A stretch of DNA of 5,285 bases from NCBI GenBank assembly GCA_021846695.1, contig JAJZWN010000076.1:1-5285 (forward strand), given 5' to 3'. Below the pieces are notes generated by a model. The model saw only the letters and a list, made by a program, of their open reading frames with translations, searched no databases and had not been told where the DNA came from. This DNA comes from Thermoplasmata archaeon. GTDB lineage: Archaea > Thermoplasmatota > Thermoplasmata > Thermoplasmatales > Thermoplasmataceae. Below are positions 1-5,285 of the stretch, piece by piece. A program made the position numbers and the translations under genes. Position 1 is the first letter of the stretch, and every line of letters begins with the position of its first letter.

Positions 1-1323
1 GTAATAAATAAAATAGGTGGGATCTATTTGTATATTGATAACACAAAAAGCTCAAACTTATTATTGCAGGAATTTTCCCAAATAATCAGAGAATATTTTA
101 ACACGTCACTTTTCAACCCATCTGACTGGGATTTATTTATGAAAGGTTTATTTGAACTTTCAAGGAACAGACAAACAGCAGTTTATTTTGATGAATTTCA
201 GAGATTTGAGGATATCAACAAATCTGTATTTACGGCACTCCAGAAAAATGTCGATTTATACATCGACACATCGAGATTGTCAATTGTCTGTTCTGGATCC
301 TCAATTGGGCTTATAAAGAAAATATTTATGGACATAAATTTGCCATTATACAAGAGAGCCACCTCAATAATGCATTTGAAAAATTTTGATTTTGTAACAT
401 CATATAAATATCTGAAAGTTAGCATTGAGGATGCAATCAGAATGTATTCAATATTTGGCGGTTCTCCACAATTTTATAAATATTTTCGTTTGAACGGCAT
501 AAAAAACGTAAAGGATATGATAAAAAATATTTTTCTGAACAATACCAGCGTATACGTGTTTGAACCCAGAGATTTTATCACTGAAGAATTCGGTAGGAGA
601 TCTCAAACATACTTTTCCATACTTTACGCTATTGCAACAGGAAATACAAGAGTATCCGGTATAGCAAATATGACGGACGTCAAAGCCACATCGCTGCAGC
701 CATATCTATTTGAACTAAAAGATATATTGAACTTGATAACATATGAATTGCCTGTAACAAATAAAAACAATAAAATTGATAAAAAAGGAATTTATAAACT
801 AACTGATAATTATACGGAATTCTGGTTTGGCCGCTTTTATCCAAATATGAATCAATTTGAACTGGGTAACTACAGGAGAGTAGTTAATTCATTGATACGG
901 TCAATTGATGTTATAGTTCCACATAAATTTGAAGAGATATGTAGGGAGCTAATTATCTACATGAACAATGAAAAAGCTCATATTTTGCCATTTAGAATAC
1001 AAAAAGTCGGAAAATGGTGGGGGAGGAATGGATATAATACTGCTGGCAAAGATCAGGAAGAGATAGATATTATAGCTATTAATGAGGAAGAAAAGGCTAT
1101 AATGTTTGGCGAATGCAAATGGACAGACAGACCAGTAGATATCACCGTATATGAAGCTTTAAGGAGAAAAGCGAAAGGTGTACAGTGGAATAACAAGGAT
1201 AGAAGTGAATATTTTATATTATTCAGTAAATCCGGTTTCACAGACAAAATGAAAGCCCTTAGAGAGAAAGATAATTTGTTATTATTCGATCTTGATAAAA
1301 TTGAAAGTATACTTAAAAAATAA
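1..1323 (+). CDS. Archaeal ATPase (AAA/STAND-like) with winged helix and C-terminal DUF234 nuclease-like domain, 5' partial
   Basis: This is the C-terminal part of an archaeal-type P-loop ATPase; the gene starts before the window. The frame is open back to base 1 and reads INKIGGIYLYIDN, the strand that normally follows the Walker A helix in this family, so the TTG at 28 is almost certainly internal. Residues below count from that TTG. Walker B is AVYFDEFQ (51-58, acidic D55/E56). A sensor-1-like strand SIVCSGSS is at 85-92. PLYKRAT (106-112) and FGGSPQFYKYF (143-153) are typical of the family. A winged-helix segment lies around 195-250. The FWFGRFYPN stretch near 265-273 marks the DUF234-like region. 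Its end carries a PD-(D/E)xK-like pattern: E303, D347 in EEIDIIA, and E362-C-K364 in GECKW. Family members are numerous in archaea and mostly uncharacterised; a DNA-related or defence role is only a guess. By eye the gene is more AT-rich than those to its right. It ends with TAA, and no clear terminator follows. Confidence 0.88.
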   Translation, partial: VINKIGGIYLYIDNTKSSNLLLQEFSQIIREYFNTSLFNPSDWDLFMKGLFELSRNRQTAVYFDEFQRFEDINKSVFTALQKNVDLYIDTSRLSIVCSGSSIGLIKKIFMDINLPLYKRATSIMHLKNFDFVTSYKYLKVSIEDAIRMYSIFGGSPQFYKYFRLNGIKNVKDMIKNIFLNNTSVYVFEPRDFITEEFGRRSQTYFSILYAIATGNTRVSGIANMTDVKATSLQPYLFELKDILNLITYELPVTNKNNKIDKKGIYKLTDNYTEFWFGRFYPNMNQFELGNYRRVVNSLIRSIDVIVPHKFEEICRELIIYMNNEKAHILPFRIQKVGKWWGRNGYNTAGKDQEEIDIIAINEEEKAIMFGECKWTDRPVDITVYEALRRKAKGVQWNNKDRSEYFILFSKSGFTDKMKALREKDNLLLFDLDKIESILKK

Positions 1324-1402
1324 AACTCACATGATTACAGCAATAGCTTCAACCTCAACGAATTTCACCGGAAGAAATAAAAGCTACAGAACATGTCATA
1401 AA

Positions 1403-1417
1403 TTAAATATATATATT
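1403..1417 (+). promoter_or_regulatory. TATA-like promoter of the oxidoreductase gene
   Basis: An AT-only stretch, TTAAATATATATATT, sits in the 109-bp gap before the oxidoreductase gene. Its left half is centred about 26 bp before the ATG at 1433, the usual archaeal TATA-to-start-site distance. Transcription would then start at or beside the ATG, giving a leaderless mRNA. No Shine-Dalgarno-like GGAGG or GGTGA precedes the ATG, which fits. Nothing else was recognised in 1324-1432. Confidence 0.6.
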
Positions 1418-1432
1418 GCCAATTAGATTTTT

Positions 1433-2443
1433 ATGGCAGGCAATGTATTCATTCTAGGTGCAGGGCTTTCAGGGATATATTCAAAGTTGCAGAATCCGAA
1501 ATCAACATTAATAGATAAATCTAGATATTTGACAATTTCTACGAGACTTGTTAATGTTGTAAATGGCAATGATCAAAATTACGCATATAAACAGAGGCCG
1601 GTTGATCGGAATGAAACTGTTAGAGATATTGATTTTGCAAATAGGCTTATAGTGACGGACAAAGGAAACATACCGTATGGAAAGTTAATTATAGCCCTGG
1701 GGCACAATCAGGAAATAAAAACCATTGAAGGTAGCCAGTATCTGCATAAGCTTGAAAGTATAGAAGATGCCATAGGCATGAGGGAACTTATCAGGAAATC
1801 CGAAAATATAACGATCATAGGAGGAAGCTATCTGGGAATTGAACTTGCATCCATCATAAAAGGAAAAAAAGTAACCATGCTGGAATCTGGACTAAGAATC
1901 CTTGGCCGTGGACCGAAAGGTGCATCTGATTATGTGTCAGAATACCTCAAAAACACTGGAGTAAATATTATTACAGGTTTCAGGGTGAAAGAGGTTAAAC
2001 AAGGTTCTGTATTATCTTCGGATAATGAGATCAAATCGGATTTGACTGTATATGCAGGTGGAATATCAGGGAATCCTCTGATAGAAAACCTCGGCATAAA
2101 ATCAGAACATTCAAGGATAATAGTGAACCGGTATCTCCGATCAGTCGACTATGATGATGTATTTGCATGTGGCGATTCCATGAAAATAGAAAATAAGGAT
2201 TTCCCTATGACCGCATTTATAGCCAGGAAATCCGGAGTTGTGGCAATGAAGAACGCAACAGGGTCCAGCGTTGAATTCAGTGATTATAAGAATGGCAATA
2301 TACTTAGTTTGAATGGTAAGTATATACTTATAAAGGAAAATAGTTTCAGCAAAAGCCCTGTTAACGGTATTATCAAAAAATATGTTAACAGAAAAACCGA
2401 AAAAACACTGGAAAGATTAAATCAAATAATTGGTAATAAATAA
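1433..2443 (+). CDS. FAD/NAD(P)-dependent oxidoreductase, type II NADH dehydrogenase-like
   Basis: A 336-residue two-dinucleotide-domain flavoprotein of the pyridine nucleotide-disulfide oxidoreductase superfamily. The FAD-binding Rossmann motif is at the very N-terminus (GAGLSG, 9-14), with acidic D28 ending the next strand region. LIIALGHN (85-92) matches the ATG-like strand. The NAD(P) motif is GGSYLG (130-135), with E151 at the end of its second strand, favouring NADH over NADPH. VYAGGISGN (206-214) and the second FAD motif FACGD (244-248) follow, then PMTAFIARKSG (258-268), which resembles NDH-2 proteins. C246 is the only cysteine, so it is unlikely to be a disulfide reductase or a classical sulfide:quinone reductase, both of which need redox cysteines. 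It is shorter than typical NDH-2 (about 400 residues), with no obvious transmembrane helix; the basic C-terminal tail (about 313-336) could bind the membrane edge. Likely role: electron transfer from NAD(P)H to a quinone or another acceptor. The exact acceptor is unknown. The ATG is supported by the TATA spacing and by the Rossmann fold beginning at once. Confidence 0.85.
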   Translation: MAGNVFILGAGLSGIYSKLQNPKSTLIDKSRYLTISTRLVNVVNGNDQNYAYKQRPVDRNETVRDIDFANRLIVTDKGNIPYGKLIIALGHNQEIKTIEGSQYLHKLESIEDAIGMRELIRKSENITIIGGSYLGIELASIIKGKKVTMLESGLRILGRGPKGASDYVSEYLKNTGVNIITGFRVKEVKQGSVLSSDNEIKSDLTVYAGGISGNPLIENLGIKSEHSRIIVNRYLRSVDYDDVFACGDSMKIENKDFPMTAFIARKSGVVAMKNATGSSVEFSDYKNGNILSLNGKYILIKENSFSKSPVNGIIKKYVNRKTEKTLERLNQIIGNK

Positions 2444-2451
2444 ATTTTATT
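2439..2451. terminator. Possible weak bidirectional terminator between convergent genes
   Basis: AATAAA and TTTATT form a perfect inverted repeat around a single T at 2445, covering the two stop codons and the 6-bp gap between the convergent oxidoreductase and transporter genes. Both strands carry short T-rich tracts here, the usual archaeal intrinsic termination signal. The repeat is entirely A/T and could be chance; position is the main support. Confidence 0.3.
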
Positions 2452-3631
2452 AATCCTTAAAATTCTCTAAAGCAAGCAAGAGACCCATTAATATGGAGAA
2501 TACAATGAATGCGATGCCATAGTATAGAATGCCATTAAATAATCCGGTTATTCTGTCCATAAACCCGAGAATGATCACCGGAAGCCCAACTCCTGTATAG
2601 ATAATTATATAATAATTGGCAAGCATATCTCCGGTTTTTTCTGGAGGTGAAATCTCTTTGATCTCCCTTGTTGCACCGGTGAAGGCAAAACCCTGTCCCA
2701 TTCCTGCGAACACGGTTCCTGTAATGAATATATACAGAGAATTTTTCATAATCGAGATAAGAATGAACAGGATAGCAAGGGCGATAAAAGCCATGCCTGT
2801 AAACATTGAACTTTTTATTTTAAATTTTAAGGATATGATCTGGAAAACAGAGGCTATGCCGAGCATAATGAACACGATTATACCCCCGATAGCGATGTTA
2901 TTGATACCTGAAAGAGTGATAATATATACAGGAGCTAGAGACATGAAAAATGCTGTAATCGACCATGCTATGAATGCAACAAATGAGCTTAAAATAAACT
3001 TTCTTATAACATCCTTATCAATCAATGGAAAATGTAATTTCAATCCAGAATTCCTGGGAGATGTATCTTTCAATGGGTACATTGCAATAGCAGGGATTAA
3101 GACAAAAACAATAGAAACTAAATAAACAAGTCTCAGCGGGTATGGCAAATACTGGGCCATAAGCCCTCCAATTAAAGGTCCTGTGGCTGTTCCCGCGGAA
3201 GTACCTATGGAGGTTAAGACCGCTCCCGCCTTCCTGTGATAATGAAATAATAATGCACTAGCAGGCCCGGCTATGGCCCCACTGGCAAGACCCATAAATG
3301 CACGTCCCAGGAATAGCATGTACATATTTCTGGCAAATAGAAAGGAAAGCAGTCCAATAATTTCCATAATCACCCCTATTCCAACGGGCAATTTTCTCCC
3401 ATGCTTATCTGAATACTGCCCCCAGAAGAGCAGTGATGGAATCAGCATCAAAACATATATCCCGAATATATCTGTGATTATGAATGGCCCGAAATTATAT
3501 TTTGTAGCATAAAGTTCATAAATCGGTGCAGTAACGTTGGACGCTGCCATTATAGAAAAGAGGAGAAGAACTATAATCGCGCTTCCGGCATTGATCCGTC
3601 CTTTTTCTGGATTATTTTTCTTATATTCCAT
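2450..3631 (-). CDS. Major facilitator superfamily transporter, probable drug/metabolite:H+ antiporter
   Basis: A 393-residue membrane protein with the 12-helix pattern of the major facilitator superfamily. Hydrophobic segments lie near 17-36, 53-70, 81-99, 103-128, 136-158, 168-187, then after a polar central loop (188-210) near 212-235, 246-267, 275-294, 297-319, 335-357 and 365-388. Motif A, GQYSDKHGRK (71-80), is in the loop between helices 2 and 3. A motif-B-like LGRAFMG (108-114) has R110 in helix 4. GTATGPLIGG (147-156) in helix 5 resembles motif C, the antiporter signature, so export in exchange for protons is the best guess; the substrate cannot be read from the sequence. The second half has GMGQGFAF (310-317) and YTGVGLPVIILG (345-356), common in this superfamily. 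It is transcribed divergently from an ArsR-like regulator 95 bp away, the usual arrangement for a regulated efflux pump. The ATG lies directly before the charged MEYKKNN N-terminus, with no Shine-Dalgarno site. Confidence 0.9.
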   Translation of the reverse strand: MEYKKNNPEKGRINAGSAIIVLLLFSIMAASNVTAPIYELYATKYNFGPFIITDIFGIYVLMLIPSLLFWGQYSDKHGRKLPVGIGVIMEIIGLLSFLFARNMYMLFLGRAFMGLASGAIAGPASALLFHYHRKAGAVLTSIGTSAGTATGPLIGGLMAQYLPYPLRLVYLVSIVFVLIPAIAMYPLKDTSPRNSGLKLHFPLIDKDVIRKFILSSFVAFIAWSITAFFMSLAPVYIITLSGINNIAIGGIIVFIMLGIASVFQIISLKFKIKSSMFTGMAFIALAILFILISIMKNSLYIFITGTVFAGMGQGFAFTGATREIKEISPPEKTGDMLANYYIIIYTGVGLPVIILGFMDRITGLFNGILYYGIAFIVFSILMGLLLALENFKD

Positions 3632-3650
3632 GGAGGTTGAGTATTCCCTG

Positions 3651-3659
3651 TAAATTAAG
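3651..3659 (-). promoter_or_regulatory. Candidate TATA box for the transporter gene
   Basis: On the minus strand this reads CTTAATTTA, centred about 24 bp before the transporter ATG (A at 3631), which would give a leaderless or nearly leaderless transcript. A second AT-rich possibility, ATATAT at 3685-3690, would place the start near 3661 with a 5' leader of about 30 bases. The nearer box is preferred because both other visible promoters appear leaderless. Bases just before the ATG read CCTCC, not a ribosome binding site. Confidence 0.4.
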
Positions 3660-3661
3660 TA

Positions 3662-3675
3662 GGATTATCCATAAT
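3662..3675. promoter_or_regulatory. Candidate operator palindrome between divergent transporter and regulator genes
   Basis: ATTAT-CC-ATAAT (3664-3675) is a perfect inverted repeat with 5-bp arms, overlapped by GGAT-T-ATCC (3662-3670). It lies just upstream of the transporter TATA candidate, where a bound dimeric winged-helix protein could affect TBP/TFB access. The adjacent ArsR-like regulator is the obvious candidate ligand. The repeat is short and AT-rich, so chance is possible. Confidence 0.35.
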
Positions 3676-3693
3676 GAAACCCTGATATATGGC

Positions 3694-3706
3694 AAAGTAT
3701 ATTTAT
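3694..3706 (+). promoter_or_regulatory. TATA-like promoter of the ArsR-like regulator gene
   Basis: AAAGTATATTTAT contains a TATATTTAT core (3698-3706) centred about 25 bp before the ATG at 3727, with an A-rich trinucleotide upstream resembling a TFB recognition element. The transcript would be leaderless. An imperfect inverted repeat, GATATAT (3684-3690) against ATATTTATC (3699-3707), overlaps the box and could be an autoregulatory site, though it is weak. Confidence 0.6.
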
Positions 3707-3726
3707 CAAATCTAATACAATAATCA

Positions 3727-4428
3727 ATGCCAGGTTTCAATAACAATTCAGAACAAAACCAGAAAATCTCAATGGGCCGATTATTTTACTGCCTTTCCAG
3801 CCCAGTACGACTTGAAATAATAAGAATTCTTTCCAAAGGCGCGAAAACGGTTAAAGGCATTTCAGAATTATTGAACAGTTCACAGCCACTGGTATCCGGG
3901 CATTTAAAAATATTGCTGGAATATGGTTTTGTTAATGAACTCCGGTATGGTAGGGAGGTATTTTATAGGATTATCCCTGAACAGGTTGAACTCTTGACGA
4001 CGTATTTAGATGATATGGCAGGGAATCCTAAACTATCTATAACAACAAAAAAAGTAGAAAATAATGTTTCTTTTTCTGAATGCAGGAGATGTTATGACCA
4101 TCTGGCAGGACTTACAGGAGTAATGCTTCTAAAAACATTATTGTTGAATGGCTGGCTTATGCAGATAAGCGACAAACCGGAGTATGATTTAACTGATAAG
4201 GGAGAAATTAACATGATAAGGCGCGGCGTTAAAATACCTGTAAAAAAGAAGCATGGAAGAATTTTTGCCTATGGATGCAGAGACCTGACGGAAAAGGAAT
4301 TTCATCTTGGGGGAGCATTGGGATCTGCGCTTATGAAAGGATTAATCGCAGATGGATTTATATATGTTCATGAAAATTCAAGAATAATAACGATAATAAA
4401 ACCTATAAAAGATTGGTTTGATATATAG
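3727..4428 (+). CDS. ArsR-like winged-helix transcriptional regulator with Cys/His C-terminal domain
   Basis: A 233-residue DNA-binding regulator in two parts. Residues about 17-98 form an ArsR-type winged helix: RLFYCLSSPVRLEIIRIL (18-35), the helix-turn-helix TVKGISELLNSSQPLVSGHL (41-60) with the recognition helix near 52-63, and the wing LRYGREVFYRI (72-82). The classical ArsR/SmtB ELCVCDL metal site is absent. The C-terminal half (about 115-230) has CRRCYDHLAG (119-128) and GCRDLTEKEFHLGGALG (183-199). From memory of the family, both resemble CYDHLAG and C-D-(W/L)-T-E..HL-(A/G)-G-LG motifs in many bacterial ArsR-family proteins whose effector is unknown. C119, C122, H125, C184 and H193 could bind metal or sense redox state; this is inference. 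It is divergent from the MFS exporter and probably controls it. The ATG at 3727 fits the promoter spacing; the internal Met16 (3772) is a less likely start. The reading frame ends inside a terminator-like hairpin. Confidence 0.88.
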   Translation: MPGFNNNSEQNQKISMGRLFYCLSSPVRLEIIRILSKGAKTVKGISELLNSSQPLVSGHLKILLEYGFVNELRYGREVFYRIIPEQVELLTTYLDDMAGNPKLSITTKKVENNVSFSECRRCYDHLAGLTGVMLLKTLLLNGWLMQISDKPEYDLTDKGEINMIRRGVKIPVKKKHGRIFAYGCRDLTEKEFHLGGALGSALMKGLIADGFIYVHENSRIITIIKPIKDWFDI

Positions 4429-4444
4429 ATTATTATAGGTTTTT
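4398..4444. terminator. Bidirectional terminator-like hairpin between the regulator and asparaginase genes
   Basis: AAAACCTATAA (4398-4408) and TTATAGGTTTT (4433-4443) form a perfect 11-bp inverted repeat with a 24-base loop that holds the regulator's TAG stop. The plus strand finishes in five Ts (4440-4444). Read from the minus strand, the hairpin begins 27 bases after the asparaginase stop codon and is followed by a T-rich stretch starting TTTTATTAT. Its place between convergent genes suits termination in both directions. Confidence 0.55.
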
Positions 4445-4470
4445 CATAGGAGTAATCCAGTACAGTTAAT

Positions 4471-5285
4471 TCATTGAAATTCCCTGTAGGCATATGCCAT
4501 GCTTGTGTTTGAATATGAAATATATTCATTTTCTGTTATTGCTATTATGCCGCAGCTTACTGTGAAGGAATCGACCTCTTTTTTTACTATATTTCCAAGG
4601 CTTGCTTCTCCAATCTGGGAGTATATACGGTAGGATAAAAGATTGCGTGCTATTTCCTCACCTATTCCGGTGGCAACTACTGCGCCTTTCTCTCCGGCAT
4701 ATATGCCTGCACCTATTATGGGAGAATCACCAACCCTTCCCCTGAGCATTGGGAATGCACCACCTGTGGAAACTGCAGCTGCAAATTTTCCATTTATTCT
4801 GGAAACTGATCCAACAGTATCTCCAGATTTCTTTTCCAGGAATTTAAACTTATCAGGCATACCATTTTTAGTAGTTTCCTCATTAAATTTTTTTAATCTT
4901 TCCATGCTTCTCTCAGTAGCCGGATTATAATATCCATATCCCATTTCCCTTGCAAATTGTGTTGCCCCGTCCCCGGATAGCATTATATGTGGACTTTTAA
5001 CCATGACATCCCTTGCAACAAGAACGGGATTTTTAACATTTTCTATGCATATTACCGACCCGAATTCTTTGCCAGACATTACTGCTGCATCCATCTGTAT
5101 GCTTCCATCAATTCTGGGAACAGACCCTGTTCCTGCATTGAATAGGGGATTATCCTCCATTGACATTACCGGGCTTATGGCCATATTTAGCACATTATTT
5201 TCAAATTTTAGATTTTTGAGGATATCGTCAAGTACACTGCTCATGGAATTGGGGCTACCTGCACCACCGTGGACTAAAACTGCAT
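4471..5285 (-). CDS. Isoaspartyl peptidase/L-asparaginase (Thr-nucleophile, plant-type/EcAIII family), 5' partial
   Basis: An Ntn-hydrolase proenzyme that cleaves isoaspartyl dipeptides and/or hydrolyses L-asparagine to aspartate and ammonia after autocatalytic splitting into alpha and beta subunits. The ATG at 5244 is probably not the start: the frame stays open to the window edge and reads AVLVHGGAGSPNS before it, and HGGAG is the conserved N-terminal motif of the family, so the gene starts just past 5285. Residues below count from the internal Met at 5244. FNAGTGS (35-41) and MDAAVMSG (51-58) match the alpha subunit. The cleavage site is GDTVGS (141-146), with T143 (codon 4816-4818) as the expected nucleophile. 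STGG (159-162), RGRVGDSP (168-175; R170 and D173 fit the substrate-binding Arg/Asp) and ATGIGEE (191-197) complete the active site. All expected catalytic residues are present, so it is probably active. Likely cytoplasmic, in repair or recycling of isoaspartyl peptides. It is convergent with the regulator gene; its promoter is outside the window. Preference for peptide or free asparagine cannot be decided here. Confidence 0.93.
   Translation of the reverse strand, partial: AVLVHGGAGSPNSMSSVLDDILKNLKFENNVLNMAISPVMSMEDNPLFNAGTGSVPRIDGSIQMDAAVMSGKEFGSVICIENVKNPVLVARDVMVKSPHIMLSGDGATQFAREMGYGYYNPATERSMERLKKFNEETTKNGMPDKFKFLEKKSGDTVGSVSRINGKFAAAVSTGGAFPMLRGRVGDSPIIGAGIYAGEKGAVVATGIGEEIARNLLSYRIYSQIGEASLGNIVKKEVDSFTVSCGIIAITENEYISYSNTSMAYAYREFQ

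Noticed and set aside
1331..1426. A 31-codon ATG-started frame on the plus strand in the gap after the ATPase
   Set aside because: It has no promoter or ribosome binding site of its own, shows no recognisable motif, and runs through the TATA box of the next gene.
2616..3125. A 169-residue plus-strand frame opposite the transporter gene
   Set aside because: It lies wholly antisense to a clear 12-TM transporter and its composition mirrors the membrane segments. The GGAGGTGA sequence near 2643 falls within it, not before its start, and is coincidental.
3632..3640. GGAGGTTGA on the plus strand beside the transporter start, resembling a Shine-Dalgarno site
   Set aside because: No plus-strand start codon follows at a suitable distance, and on the transporter's own strand it reads as CCTCC, so it cannot serve that gene.
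4478..4487. ATTCCCTGTA near the asparaginase 3' end repeats a sequence at 3643-3652 in the divergent promoter region
   Set aside because: The second copy lies in coding sequence with no symmetry or regulatory context, and a 10-base match in AT-rich DNA of this length may be chance.
4643..4930. A 95-residue plus-strand frame opposite the asparaginase gene
   Set aside because: It is antisense to the catalytic core of a well-supported enzyme and shows no independent domain.

Overview
The window looks like chromosomal DNA from an acidophilic archaeon of the Thermoplasmatales (a Ferroplasma, Acidiplasma or Cuniculiplasma type of genome). This is an inference from four things. The base composition is AT-rich, with heavy use of ATA (Ile) and AGA/AGG (Arg) codons. 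Two genes have archaeal TATA-like boxes about 25 bp before their ATG and no Shine-Dalgarno site, which points to leaderless transcripts. An archaeal-type ATPase with a DUF234-like tail is present. The remaining families (NDH-2-like flavoprotein, MFS exporter, ArsR-like regulator, Thr-nucleophile asparaginase) are common in that group. No exact species can be named from sequence alone.

Layout, left to right. (1) 1-1323, plus: a 5'-truncated archaeal ATPase whose P-loop lies off the left edge. (2) 1324-1432: a 109-bp gap holding a TATA-like promoter. (3) 1433-2443, plus: an FAD/NAD(P)-dependent oxidoreductase of NDH-2 type. (4) 2450-3631, minus: a 12-TM major facilitator transporter, convergent with gene 3 and 6 bp from it. 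(5) 3632-3726: a 95-bp divergent regulatory region with two promoters and a palindrome. (6) 3727-4428, plus: a two-part ArsR-like winged-helix regulator with a Cys/His-containing C-terminal domain. (7) 4398-4444: an 11-bp inverted repeat followed by a T run, placed as a bidirectional terminator. (8) 4471-5285, minus: an isoaspartyl peptidase/L-asparaginase that runs off the right edge; its N-terminal HGGAG motif is still inside the window.

The clearest functional unit is the divergent regulator/exporter pair. The ArsR-like protein probably controls the MFS gene, and perhaps itself, through the shared 95-bp region, in response to an unknown ligand, metal or redox signal. The ATPase, flavoprotein and asparaginase appear to be independent neighbours. 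No CRISPR array, tRNA, rRNA, transposase or insertion sequence was seen, and there is no convincing new multi-gene system. The most interesting items are the regulator's C-terminal domain and its candidate operator.
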